Assembly (NCBI GenBank): GCA_963829705.1
Contig: CAWHJN010000003.1
Location: forward strand, 124,001-188,000
From: CAWHJN01 sp963829705
GTDB taxonomy: Bacteria > Bacteroidota > Rhodothermia > Rhodothermales > BA12
Direction: 5' to 3'
DNA length: 64,000 nt
The position numbers and the translations under genes were made by a program. Positions 17,535-27,746 of this stretch are shown one piece after another. The notes below the pieces were generated by a model, which worked only from the letters and a program-made list of their open reading frames with translations, was not told where the DNA came from and searched no databases. Numbering within the stretch: position 1 is the first letter of the stretch; each line of letters begins with the position of its first letter.

Positions 17535-19428
17535 ATGCCTGACAACCGCCGCTCCGACCGCTCCTCTCGCCGTGACGACCGACGTGCTGCCGAAGACCTG
17601 ACGCTCGGCGAGCGCTGGGGTGCGCTGCGCAACCTGCCCGCGCTGTTCCGGCTCGTGTGGCAGACGAGCCCCGCGATGACGCTCGCCACGCTCGTGCTGC
17701 GCCTCGGGCGGGCGCTCTTGCCCGTCGCCCTCCTGTACGTCGGCAAGCTCATCATCGACGAGGTCGTGGGCATTGTCGATGCGGGCTACGCCTTCGGGAC
17801 GTTCGGCGCGTGGTGGGAAAGCGGGGTGCTGAGCACGCTCGTCACGCTCGTGCTCGTCGAGTTCGGGCTGGCGATTTTGTCCGACCTGCTCGGGCGCGGC
17901 GTGGCGCTCCTCGACGCGCTCCTCGGCGACCTGTTCACCAACACGACGAGCGTGCGCCTCATCGAGCACGCCGCCACGCTCGACCTCGCGCACTTCGAGG
18001 ACGCCGAGTTCTACGACCACCTCGAACGCGCCCGCCGCCAGACGACGGGCCGCATGACGCTCATGGGGCAGGTGTTCGGGCAGGCGCAAAACCTCATCAC
18101 CATCGTCTCGTTCGGCGTCGGCCTCGTCGTCTACGCGCCCTGGCTCATCCTGCTGCTCGTGCTCGCGCTCGTGCCCGCGTTTATGGGCGAGACGCATTTC
18201 AACGCGCGTTCGTATTCGCTCAACTACCAGTGGACGCCCGAGCGCCGCGAACTCGACTACCTGCGTTTCATCGGCGCGAGCGACGAGACGGCCAAAGAAG
18301 TCAAGATTTTCGGGCTCAACGGCTTCGTCTCGGAACGCTACCGTACGCTCGCCGATGCGTTCTACGACGCCAACAAGTCGCTGTCGATTCGCCGGGCGGC
18401 GTGGGGCGGGGCGCTGGCGATGGTGGGGTCGGCGGGCTACTACGCGGCCTACGGCGTCATCATCTACCGCACGGCGCGGGGCGATTTCTCGATCGGCGAC
18501 CTGACGTTTCTGGCGGGTTCGTTTGCCCGGATGCGGTCGCTGCTCGAAGGCATCCTCACCTCGTTCTCGACCGTCGCCGGGCAGGCACTGTACCTCGACG
18601 ATCTGTTCTCGTTTTTCGAGATCCAGCCGCGCATCGCCTCGCCCGAAAACCCGCTGCCGTTTCCCACGCCCATCCGCGACGGCTTCGTGTTCGAGAACGT
18701 CGGCTTTCGGTATCCCGGCAGCGAGCGGTGGGCCGTCCGCGAACTGTCGTTCACGCTGCACGCGGGCGAAGCGCTGGCGCTCGTGGGCGAGAACGGCGCG
18801 GGCAAGACGACGCTCGTCAAGCTGCTCGCGCGCCTCTACGACCCCGACGAAGGACGCATTCTGTTGGACGGCCACGACCTCCGCGCCTACGCGCTCGACG
18901 ACCTCCGCGCCAACATCGGCGTCATCTTCCAGGATTTCGTCCGCTATCACCTCTCCGCCGCCGACAACATCGCCGTGGGCCGCATCGACGCGCGCGAAGA
19001 CCGCCCACGCATCGAAAGCGCCGCCGCAGCGCTCTCTCGCCGACACCGTCATCGCCAAGCTGCCCGGCGGCTACGAGCAGCGCGTGGGGCGGCGTTTTCA
19101 GGAAGGCGTGGATCTGTCAGGCGGTGAGTGGCAGAAGGTGGCCCTCGGGCGGGCGTACATGCGCGAGGCGCAGGTGCTCATTCTCGACGAGCCGACGGCA
19201 GCCCTCGACGCACGCGCCGAGTACGAGGTCTTCCAGCGCTTCAAAGACCTCACGGCAGGCAAGAGCGCCGTCCTCATCTCGCACCGCTTCTCGACCGTCC
19301 GCATGGCGGATCGCATCCTGGTGCTCGAAAACGGCAGACCCCTGGAAATCGGCACGCACGCCGAGCTGCTCGCCGCACGCGGCCGCTACGCCGAACTGTT
19401 CGAACTCCAGGCCGAAGGCTACCGGTAG
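17535..19428 (+). pseudogene. ABC exporter (fused permease/ATPase), split by a frameshift
   Basis: Half-type ABC transporter of about 630 codons. Membrane domain at about 30-340 with five to six helices, then the nucleotide-binding domain: Walker A GENGAGKTT and Q-loop VIFQDF in the first frame; the signature LSGGEWQKVALGRA, Walker B VLILDEP and H-loop ISHR in a second frame. The frame changes in the dinucleotide run CTCTCTC at 19032-19038; two extra bases (one more CT) or one fewer rejoin the halves exactly (AAAL|SLADTVIAKLPGGYEQ). Each half alone lacks essential parts of the ATPase, so either the sequence has an indel or the exporter is dead. It follows pccB by 30 bp. Closest in layout to the exporter in the lasso-peptide locus at 52.2-54.1 kb. 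Confidence 0.85.
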
Positions 19429-19544
19429 CAAAGGTTCAATTCTCGGGGCCAGACCCGACCCCGTGGCCTCGTTCCATTCTCCCTCCGGCGACGGATCAAG
19501 CGCATTCATGGGGCGTGCCGTAAACCCCGTCAGCTTTCGCCTCC

Positions 19545-21227
19545 GTGATTCCTCCCCTCACCCTAGATTTCGAGCAGGTCTTCAACGCCTCGCCCAACCC
19601 GTACATGCTGCTCGACCGGGAGCTGTGCTACGTGGCGGTCAACGACGCCTACCTCGCTGTCACCGAACGGCAGCGCGACGACCTGATGGGCCACTGCATC
19701 TTCGATGCGTTTCCCGGCAACCCTGACGACCCCGACGACATCAACGTGCGCCTGCTCAGGGCGTCGTTTCAGCGCGTGCTCGACCGAGGTCGCCGGGACG
19801 AACTGGCGGTGATTCCGTACACGATCCCGCGGAGGCACGGCGACGAGGTCGTGCATGAGGAGCGCTACTGGAGCGCCACGAACACGCCGCTGTTCGACAG
19901 CGACGGGCAGGTGGCGTTCATCCTCCAGCACACGGTGGACGTGACCGAGTTGCTCCGCACGCGCAGGGCACTGCACGTAGCCGAGTCGGCGCTGGCGCAG
20001 CAGGCCGAGGAGGGCATCCTCCAGCGGACGCGCGCTGTGCAGCAGGCCAACCAGGTGCTCGACGCCGAGCACGCGCGGCTGCGCCACCTCTTCGACCAGG
20101 CGCCGGGGCTCATAGCCGTGCTGCGCGGCCCCGAGCACGTCTTCGAACTCGCCAACCACGCCTACGACCGGCTCGTGGGCGGGCGAAGCCTCGTCGGCAG
20201 GCCCGCCAGAGAGGCGCTCCCCGAAGTGGTGGCGCAGGGCTTTATCCAACTGCTCGATCAGGTGTACACGTCGGGGCAGGCTTTCGTGGGGCGCGGCGTG
20301 GCGGTGTCGCTCCAGCGCAAGGCGGACGCGCCGCTCGAGGAGCGCTACCTGGATTTCATCTACCAGCCCATCGTCGAGGCCGACGGCTCCACGTCGGGCA
20401 TCTTCGTCGAGGGCCACGACGTGACAGAGCAGGTAGAGGCGCAGGAGCAGCTGCGCGCGCTCAACGCGACGCTTGAGGCGCGCGTGGCCGAGCGCACCGA
20501 GGCGCTGGAGCGGCGCAACCAGGAGCTGCAGGATTTCGCCTATGTGGCCTCGCACGACCTGCAAGAGCCGCTCCGCAAAATCCAGTCGTTTGCCGATCTG
20601 CTCGCGAGCCAGGAGAGCCTGCAACACGATCCCGAGGTGCTGCACTTCGCGCGGCGTATGCAGGCCGCCGCCGCCCGCATGAGCCGCCTCATCAAAGACC
20701 TGCTCGCTTTCTCCCGCATCGCGGCGCGCGGACTGCCCTTTGAAACCGTCGACCTTGACGCCGTGCTCGAAGGGGTGCTGGGAGATCTCGAACTGCGCCT
20801 GCGCGAAACGCAGGGCCGCGTGGAAGCCACGCCCCTCGGCACCGTCACCGCCGACCGGGTGCAAATGCATCAGGTGCTGCTCAACCTCGTCGGCAACGCA
20901 CTCAAGTTCCACCACCCCGGCACGCCTCCCGTCGTGCAGATCCGGCGGGAAGACACCGACAGGAGCGTCGTGCTGACGGTGTCGGACAACGGCATCGGCA
21001 TCGACGCGAAGTACTTCGACCGCGTCTTTTCACCGTTCCAGCGGCTCCACGGCATCGGGCAGTACGAGGGCACCGGCATGGGCCTGGCCATCGTCCGCCG
21101 CATCGCCGAGCGCCACGGTGGCACCGCCGAGGTCACCCACAGCCCCGACGGGGGCACCCGGTTCACGATCACGCTGGCGCAGGGGCTGGAAAGTCGGAAC
21201 GCGGAAGTCGGAGCGCGACAACCGTAG
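19545..21227 (+). CDS. PAS-domain sensor histidine kinase
   Basis: 560-residue soluble histidine kinase without membrane segments. A PAS domain at about 10-135 (AVNDAYLAVTERQRDDLMG, ending VDVTELLRTRRAL) is followed by a second PAS-like domain at 178-300, a short coiled coil (300-330), HisKA with the phospho-acceptor His337 in ASHDLQEPLRKIQSFADLL, and HATPase_c with N-box NALKF (N451), DNGIGID (481-487) and GTGMGLAI (509-516). This architecture resembles bacteriophytochrome-like and orphan PAS kinases. GTG start at 19545. No response regulator gene lies next to it. The last ten codons (ESRNAEVGARQP) are encoded by a copy of the dispersed gap repeat. Confidence 0.93.
   Translation: MIPPLTLDFEQVFNASPNPYMLLDRELCYVAVNDAYLAVTERQRDDLMGHCIFDAFPGNPDDPDDINVRLLRASFQRVLDRGRRDELAVIPYTIPRRHGDEVVHEERYWSATNTPLFDSDGQVAFILQHTVDVTELLRTRRALHVAESALAQQAEEGILQRTRAVQQANQVLDAEHARLRHLFDQAPGLIAVLRGPEHVFELANHAYDRLVGGRSLVGRPAREALPEVVAQGFIQLLDQVYTSGQAFVGRGVAVSLQRKADAPLEERYLDFIYQPIVEADGSTSGIFVEGHDVTEQVEAQEQLRALNATLEARVAERTEALERRNQELQDFAYVASHDLQEPLRKIQSFADLLASQESLQHDPEVLHFARRMQAAAARMSRLIKDLLAFSRIAARGLPFETVDLDAVLEGVLGDLELRLRETQGRVEATPLGTVTADRVQMHQVLLNLVGNALKFHHPGTPPVVQIRREDTDRSVVLTVSDNGIGIDAKYFDRVFSPFQRLHGIGQYEGTGMGLAIVRRIAERHGGTAEVTHSPDGGTRFTITLAQGLESRNAEVGARQP
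21189..21225 (+). repeat. Gap-repeat copy that encodes the end of the histidine kinase
   Basis: GGAAAGTCGGAACGCGGAAG followed by TCGGAGCGCGACAA. This is the same sequence that elsewhere starts at a stop codon; here the original stop appears to have been lost or moved, and the reading frame runs through the repeat to a TAG at 21225-21227. Confidence 0.6.
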
Positions 21228-21280
21228 GATCGCCATTCATTGCGCCTGGCACGGAGGCCGAATGATGCAGCGCGCCGCGC

Positions 21281-22525
21281 TCATGCTCGCCCCTTGCTGC
21301 CTTTCAGGCCCGACAGGCTGCGCGCCGACAGCAGGTTGACGTCGTACGAGCGCACACGCCCGTTTTTGCTCACGTGCCGCGCCCGCGCCACCTCGATCAT
21401 CTTTTCGACCAGCGCGGCGAACGGCACGCCCGACGGCTCCCACAGGTAAAAGGAAAACGAGCCGGGGATGGTGTTGATCTCGTTGAAATACACGTCGCCC
21501 GTCGCCTCGTCGATCATGAAGTCGATGCGGGCCACACCCCCGCACTCGAACAAGCGGAAGATCTTGACGGCGAGGGCCTGGATTTCCGCCGTCTGCTCGG
21601 GCGCGAGCGGCGCGGGGATGAGGCGGTCGAGCGAGGCCATGCCCTCGGCACCGGGTTTTTTCTGCTTCGCGCCGCGCGCCTGCGGAGCCTTGCCCTTCGC
21701 GCCGCCCCCGCCGCGCATGTACTTCTCCTGAAACGTCAGCAGCTTCTCGCCGCTGGTGCGGATAGGCTCCTCAATGACGCTCGCCACGGCCTCGTTGGGA
21801 TCGCCCAGCACCGAGCAATTGACCTCGCGGAGTTTCTGGACGGCGTGCTCGACGACGACCTTCTCGTCGTAGCGCAGCGCTTCTTCGATGGCCGCGTCGA
21901 GTTCCTTTCGGTCGTCGGCCTTGGCGATGCCGATGGACGAGCCCAGCCGCGCGGGCTTGACGATGACGGGGTAGCCGAGTTTTTGCTCGCACCGATCCAG
22001 CCAGTCCTCCTCGTGCCCGCCCCAGTCGCTCTCGCGCAGCGCCACCCAGTCCACCACGGGAATGTGCTGGTCGCGCGAGACGATCTTGGAGACGACCTTG
22101 TCCATCCCCAGGGCCGATCCGAAGACGCTGCTGCCGGTGTACGGCACATTGAGCGTTTCCATGAGCCCCTGAAAGCCGCCATTTTCGCCCTCGCCGCCGT
22201 GGAAGCCGAGAAACGCCACGTCGGCCTCGAAGCGCCTCGGTGCCGGGCCGAAGAGGCGGGGCGCGCGCTGCTCCACCAGCACCAGCCTGCCCGACGGGCC
22301 GGGCACGGGCGCGACGCGCACGGCGGCTTCGCGCAGCGCGTCGAGGTCTTCATAGCGCGCCGGGTCGGTGAGGCCGTCGCCAGTGTACCACATGCCGTCT
22401 TTGCCGACGTACACAGGCAGGGCGGTGTAGGCGCTACCGTCGAGCGCGTGGATGGCCTGGAGCGTCGAGATGACGGACACTTCGTGCTCGGGCGAGACGC
22501 CTCCGAAGAAAAACGCGACGGTCAT
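21281..22525 (-). CDS. ddl: D-alanine--D-alanine ligase
   Basis: 414-residue ATP-grasp enzyme that makes D-Ala-D-Ala for peptidoglycan. N-terminal domain begins FFFGGVSPEHEVSVISTLQ, with the conserved GGFQGLMETLNVPYTGSSV (116-134) and the ATP-grasp core VIVKPARLGSSIGIAKADD (188-206), EKVVVEHAV (221-229) and the metal-binding YFNEINTIPGSFSFYLWEP (346-364). A basic, Gly-rich insertion of about 28 residues (271-298) lies in the omega-loop between EKYM and SLDRLIPAP; related ligases have a shorter version. ATG 22525 starts at the conserved N-terminus, unlike a longer frame that runs into the repeat upstream. Convergent with the histidine kinase gene. Confidence 0.95.
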   Translation of the reverse strand: MTVAFFFGGVSPEHEVSVISTLQAIHALDGSAYTALPVYVGKDGMWYTGDGLTDPARYEDLDALREAAVRVAPVPGPSGRLVLVEQRAPRLFGPAPRRFEADVAFLGFHGGEGENGGFQGLMETLNVPYTGSSVFGSALGMDKVVSKIVSRDQHIPVVDWVALRESDWGGHEEDWLDRCEQKLGYPVIVKPARLGSSIGIAKADDRKELDAAIEEALRYDEKVVVEHAVQKLREVNCSVLGDPNEAVASVIEEPIRTSGEKLLTFQEKYMRGGGGAKGKAPQARGAKQKKPGAEGMASLDRLIPAPLAPEQTAEIQALAVKIFRLFECGGVARIDFMIDEATGDVYFNEINTIPGSFSFYLWEPSGVPFAALVEKMIEVARARHVSKNGRVRSYDVNLLSARSLSGLKGSKGRA

Positions 22526-22569
22526 GGAAAGGTCGGAAATGAGAAGTCGGAACGCGGAAATAGGGGCGC
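22526..22569 (-). repeat. Start-proximal gap repeat before ddl
   Basis: Plus-strand GGAAAGGTCGG (22526-22536) and GAGAAGTCGGAACGCGGAAA (22541-22560), then TAGGGGCGCC. It abuts the ddl start codon and is antisense to it, as at 1641-1670, 38325-38362 and 40530-40572. Confidence 0.55.
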
Positions 22570-22632
22570 CATGCATTGCGGCGCTGACGGAAACGCGGCA
22601 CGCATTCGTCGGAACGCGGTGCGCGGGGCGGC

Positions 22633-23415
<783 letters not shown>

Positions 23416-23512
23416 ATCAGGCCGCTTCGGCTCTGCCCGCGCCTGCGATGGAACCTTCCGCCACCCGCTCCTTCCGGATTCTGAATTCACGCATCCACTT
23501 CCGCCTCTCCCC

Positions 23513-25605
23513 TCACCCCACCCGCATCAGCGCCACGTCGCGGCGTTCGTAGAGGCGCAGGTAGTCGTGGCGGATGGCCGCGTGCTCGGGCTTCTGGAGG
23601 CGCGGATCGTCGGCGACGATCTCGGCGGCGGCGCGGCGAGCGTCCTGCAAGATCTCCACGTCCTCCGTCAGATCCGCGATTTTGAACGAGGGCAGGCCGC
23701 TCTGCCGCGTCCCGAAAAAGTCGCCCGCGCCGCGCAGCTTCAGGTCGATCTCGGAGATCTTGAAGCCGTCGTCGGTGTCCACCATCGCCTCCAACCGTTC
23801 GACGGCCTCGGCGGACTTCTTGTAATCCGCCATGAGGATGCAGTAGCTCTGCTCGCTTCCGCGCCCGACGCGCCCGCGTAGCTGGTGAAGCTGGCTCAGC
23901 CCGAAGCGCTCGGCGTGCTCGATGACCATCACCGTCGCGTTCGGCACATCCACCCCCACCTCGATGACCGTCGTGGCGACGAGCAGGTCGGTTTCGCCCT
24001 CCTTGAAGCGCTGCATCGCCTCGTCTTTCTCGTACGACAGCATCCGGCCGTGGACGAGGTCGGCGCGGTACGGGCGGAATTCCTCCTGGAGCTGCGCGAA
24101 GCCACTCTCGGCGTCCTTCAGATCGAGCTTTTCGCTTTCCTCGACGAGCGGATAGACGACGTAGATCTGCCGCCCCTCGCGCATTTTCTCTTTGAGGAAG
24201 GCATAGACCTCGCCGCGCCGCGCGTCGGTGCGGACGGCGGTTTCGATGGGCTTGCGGCCCTTCGGGCGCTCGTTCATCAGCGTTACGTCGAGGTCGCCGT
24301 AGAGCGTCATCGCGAGGGATCGAGGGATAGGCGTGGCGGTCATCAACAGGACGTGCGGCTGCGCGCCTTTGTCGAGCATCGCCGCGCGCTGCATGACGCC
24401 AAAGCGGTGCTGCTCGTCCACGACCGACATCCCGAGGTTCTGGAACGCCACCTTGTCTTCGATGAGCGCGTGCGTGCCCACGGCCACGTGCGCCCGGCCC
24501 TCGGCGAGGTCGCTCAGGATCTCCTCGCGCAGCGCTTTCCGCTGCCCACCGATGAGCAGATGCACCTTCAAACCGAGCGGTTCGAGGTATTTCTGGAGGT
24601 TCGAAAAATGCTGCTCGGCGAGGATTTCCGTCGGCGCCATGAACGCGCCCTGGTAGCCGTGGTCGATGGCGTGCAGCATGGCCGCGACGCCCACGACGGT
24701 TTTGCCCGATCCCACGTCGCCCTGGATGAGCCGGTTCATCTGCCGCCCCGTGCCGGTGTCCGCCACGATGTCGCGGATGGCCCGCTGCTGCGCGCCGGTG
24801 AGTTCGAACGGCAGCACCTCTTCGATAAAGCGCTGGACGAGGGGGCCGGGCTTGCCGAGCACCACGCCCGCCTGCTCCTGCCGCGTCTGCCGCGTGCGGA
24901 GCAGCATGAGCTGGAGGTAGAACAGCTCCTCGAACTTCAGCCGGACGCGCGCCTGCTGCAACTCCTCCATCGACTTCGGGAAGTGGATGGCCCGCAGCGC
25001 CACGCGCCCGTCGATGAGGTCGTGGGCGGCGCGGAAGCTGTCGGGGAACGGGTCTTCGAGTTCGAGACCATGCTCTTTGAAGATCCCGTAGAGCAAACGG
25101 CGCAGCACCCGGCTCGTCAGCCCCGCCCGGTCCATCGCCGCGCCGCCGGGGTACAGCGGGATGATGCGGCCCGTGTCGAGCGCCGCACCTTCCTCGTCGA
25201 GCTTGTCGAAGTCGGGGTGCGTGAACGAGAACGTCCGCCCGAACTTCTGCGGCCTGCCGTGAAACGCGATGCGCTCGCCGACCTTGAACACCCGCTGCAT
25301 CCACTGCACACCCTGAAACCAGACGCACTTGAGGCGGTGGCCGGGTGCGTCCTCGACGAGGACTTCGAGCCGCTTGCGCCCGCCGGCGGCACCACGCCTG
25401 CCACGCGCACGGTGCCCACGACCGTCACCGACGGCATCTTTTCGTCGAGGTCCTTGATGGCGACGATGGTGGAGCGGTCGAGGTAGCGGCGCGGGTAGAA
25501 GTGCAGCAGGTCGCCGGGCGTGCGGACGCCGCTTTTGGCCAGCGCCTCGGCCCGGCGTGGCCCCACGCCAGGCACCTCGGCCAGAGGGGTGTCGAAAAAG
25601 CTCAT
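23513..25605 (-). pseudogene. recG: ATP-dependent DNA helicase RecG, with a frameshift
   Basis: RecG unwinds and reverses stalled forks and Holliday junctions. The ATG at 25605 opens the usual N-terminus (helix-hairpin-helix-like EVPGVGPRRAEALAKSGVRT then PGDLLHFYPRRYLDRS) and the OB-type wedge domain. The frame shifts at the CCC run 25379-25381 (one G missing on the coding strand); with one G restored, the protein is continuous at 697 residues, the family length. The helicase part is intact: Walker A GDVGSGKT, DEQHRFG, GRVGRG, and the TRG region near the end. A single-base homopolymer indel in an otherwise perfect gene suggests a sequencing error rather than decay. Convergent with the metallophosphoesterase. 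Confidence 0.9.
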
Positions 25606-25840
25606 GGAGAAAAGGTAGGTCGTGGATCAGTACGCTCGCTGCGCTCGCTCGTTGTGAGTAGTCGGTCGTGGATAGAAAATGCGGCCAAGCCACTCGTCTA
25701 ACCCCGGCCTACTACAAGCCTGCTTGCGGGCATCAACCCACTACCTACGTCCCCCACTCCCGGTTACGCTGTTGCAACGCCGGATCCGGTGGGCGGCGCA
25801 GGCGATAGAGGGCATCTCTCCCGCTCTCAACCCGATCTTT

Positions 25841-26176
25841 ATGGAAAGCCCCACACAGCAGGCGCGCGCGCTTGAAGAAGCCAAGCAGCGCCTCGAAGAA
25901 AGCCTCGTCGAGTGCGTCAACAACCACCTGAGCACGCACCCCGACGCCCTCGAACTCGATCTGTCGTTCGATAAAAACGGCAAGGAGACGGCCAGCGACG
26001 TCTCGACGCACGACGAAGGACTCGTCACGCAGGTAAAATCCCTCGTGGACCTGTTCAACCACCACGAGGCCGTGAAAAAGAGCGGCGTGCAGGTGCGCCA
26101 CGTCACCGCCATCGACTCCAACGGCGACGGGCAGGCGGCCGTAAACGTGCGCTACGTCTACCCGGACGAGGGGTGA
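25841..26176 (+). CDS. Small acidic protein of unknown function
   Basis: 111 residues from ATG 25841. A long predicted N-terminal helix (QQARALEEAKQRLEESLVEC), an amphipathic middle part and a C-terminal beta strand pair (VQVRHVTAIDSNGDGQAAVN then VRYVYP). No signal peptide or membrane segment, no recognised domain. It stands alone between recG (divergent) and the SusD gene (convergent). The 235 bp upstream contain a CGCTCGCTGCGCTCGCTCG tract (25632-25650 region) but no clear promoter. It is followed at a distance by the terminator at 26331. Confidence 0.65.
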   Translation: MESPTQQARALEEAKQRLEESLVECVNNHLSTHPDALELDLSFDKNGKETASDVSTHDEGLVTQVKSLVDLFNHHEAVKKSGVQVRHVTAIDSNGDGQAAVNVRYVYPDEG

Positions 26177-26330
26177 GTTGGTTGCTATCCACCAACAAAC
26201 TCTACCCTCACCAGACCGCTGGATTAGCTGTGCATTCTCCTCTTCGTCGCTCCCGCGCAGGTGGGGATGAGTTGAGTTGAAAGGATGCCTGGCAGACTCC
26301 AGGAACGGGTATAACCATCGGCAAACATCG

Positions 26331-26367
26331 AAAAGCCCGGCTTCGCGCGCTGCGAAGCCGGGCTTTT
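26331..26367. terminator. Strong bidirectional intrinsic terminator
   Basis: AAAAGCCCGGCTTCGC (26331-26346) pairs perfectly over 16 bp with GCGAAGCCGGGCTTTT (26352-26367), 5-nt loop. The A and T ends make it work on both strands, closing the susD transcript (minus) and the small gene ending at 26176 (plus). Confidence 0.9.
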
Positions 26368-26386
26368 CTGTGGTTGGGATTCAGAA

Positions 26387-27718
26387 TCAGAACAGCGGCC
26401 CCGCCGGGTCTTGCGGCGTGTTGGCAGGGTTGGTATCGCGCTCGGTTTGCGGATACGGGTAGAAATTCCGCGTGCGCTCGGCGTTGACGGCATCGTCCGC
26501 GCCGGGGCGATTGAAGCGGCGGCTGTCTTCCAACCGCGTCGGGAACAGGTACAACTCGAAGAGGCGGTTGCGGTAAATCTCCGTCAACACCGCTTCCTGC
26601 GTTACCGGACCGCTGTACGGAGCCAGCCCCGCGTTGACGCCGAAGATGTCGTCGGTGTCGGTGCGGACTTCGTTGAGCGCGGCGATGGCCTGCGCCAGCT
26701 GCGCCGGATTCTGCCGCGCGTACGCCTCGGCCTGAATGAGCCGCATCTCATCGGGCAGGTAGATGGGGATGGCGACCGCATCGGCGTTGTAGAAGCCCGA
26801 CACGCGCACGGCGGCGTTGGGATTGCCAAGATAAAATTGCTGCCGCAGCGTGTCGGCGGCTTCGGGCGCGAGCGCGGCAGGCACACCGAAACCGGCGACG
26901 CCACCCACGACGTTGGCCGTCACAAAGCCCGACCGGTACGCCGGGTTCGGGTTGAGCGCGTCAAACTGAAACACCGACTTCACGGTCAGGTCTACCGCAT
27001 TGGCAGCGGTGAGGGCCTGGCTGTAATTGCCCAGCATCAGGTGGTAGCGCGCCAGCAGCGCCTGCGTGGTGTTTTTCAGGTTGATGCTCCCGCCCACACG
27101 CGCGGTGAACGCCGCGCTCGGCACGCCTGCCCCGTTGACGAGCGGCGCGGCGGCATCGAGTAAGCGGACGGCCTCGGCCAGCGCCTCAGTACGGCTCACA
27201 AACGTCGGGCGCTCGCCTTGCAGGTACTGCGCCGTCGAGATGCTCTCGATGGGCACCTGCTGGAAAAACGTCGCCAGCGTACCAATCGACAGCGCTTTCA
27301 TCAGGTGCGCGTAGGCGACCAGACTGTTGCGCGTGTTCGCGTCGGGCACGTTGTCGGCGTTGTCGATGATGAGGTCGGCGTTGCGGCGGACGACGTTGCA
27401 GCTCGACCACAGGTTGCTCGTGATCGCATTCGACGCGCCGAGCGTCGAACGTCCGGCTTCGACGGCAGCCAGATCGCCGTTACCGGTGTTGATGACGTAG
27501 AGCCCACGCGTGGTGAGCCCGTCGGACACGATGGCGTTGTAGAGGCACGACGTGCCACCGATGGTAAACTCTTTGCGCAGGCCCACGGCCATGCCGAGCA
27601 AGCCGTCGGTGGAGGCGAGCACTTGCGTTTCCGTCGCCGCGTTGGGGTTTTCGTAGTCCACCACGTCGCACGCGCTCAAAAGCACGGTGGCGCAGAGGGA
27701 GAAGATGAGATATCGCAT
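26387..27718 (-). CDS. SusD/RagB-family outer-membrane lipoprotein
   Basis: 443-residue surface lipoprotein that closes the mouth of the SusC-type channel and captures oligomeric nutrients. Lipoprotein signal MRYLIFSLCATVLLSAC (Cys17), followed by the SusD N-terminal DVVDYENPNAATETQVL. TPR-like helices fill the middle (ALSIGTLATFFQQVPIES, RYHLMLGNYSQALTAANAV) and the C-terminal SusD part has EMRLIQAEAYARQN and EIYRNRLFELYLFPTRLEDSRR. It starts 29 bp after the SusC gene, the fixed SusC-SusD order. No glycanase or regulator genes are linked, so the substrate cannot be named; such solitary pairs often import peptides or glycans. Confidence 0.94.
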   Translation of the reverse strand: MRYLIFSLCATVLLSACDVVDYENPNAATETQVLASTDGLLGMAVGLRKEFTIGGTSCLYNAIVSDGLTTRGLYVINTGNGDLAAVEAGRSTLGASNAITSNLWSSCNVVRRNADLIIDNADNVPDANTRNSLVAYAHLMKALSIGTLATFFQQVPIESISTAQYLQGERPTFVSRTEALAEAVRLLDAAAPLVNGAGVPSAAFTARVGGSINLKNTTQALLARYHLMLGNYSQALTAANAVDLTVKSVFQFDALNPNPAYRSGFVTANVVGGVAGFGVPAALAPEAADTLRQQFYLGNPNAAVRVSGFYNADAVAIPIYLPDEMRLIQAEAYARQNPAQLAQAIAALNEVRTDTDDIFGVNAGLAPYSGPVTQEAVLTEIYRNRLFELYLFPTRLEDSRRFNRPGADDAVNAERTRNFYPYPQTERDTNPANTPQDPAGPLF

Positions 27719-27746
27719 AGGAATAAGTTGGCTTTAGGAGACGCGC

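Noticed and set aside
15837..19058. Very long open frame on the minus strand opposite pccB and the ABC exporter
   Set aside because: Low-complexity shadow of the plus-strand genes; no motif and no start context.
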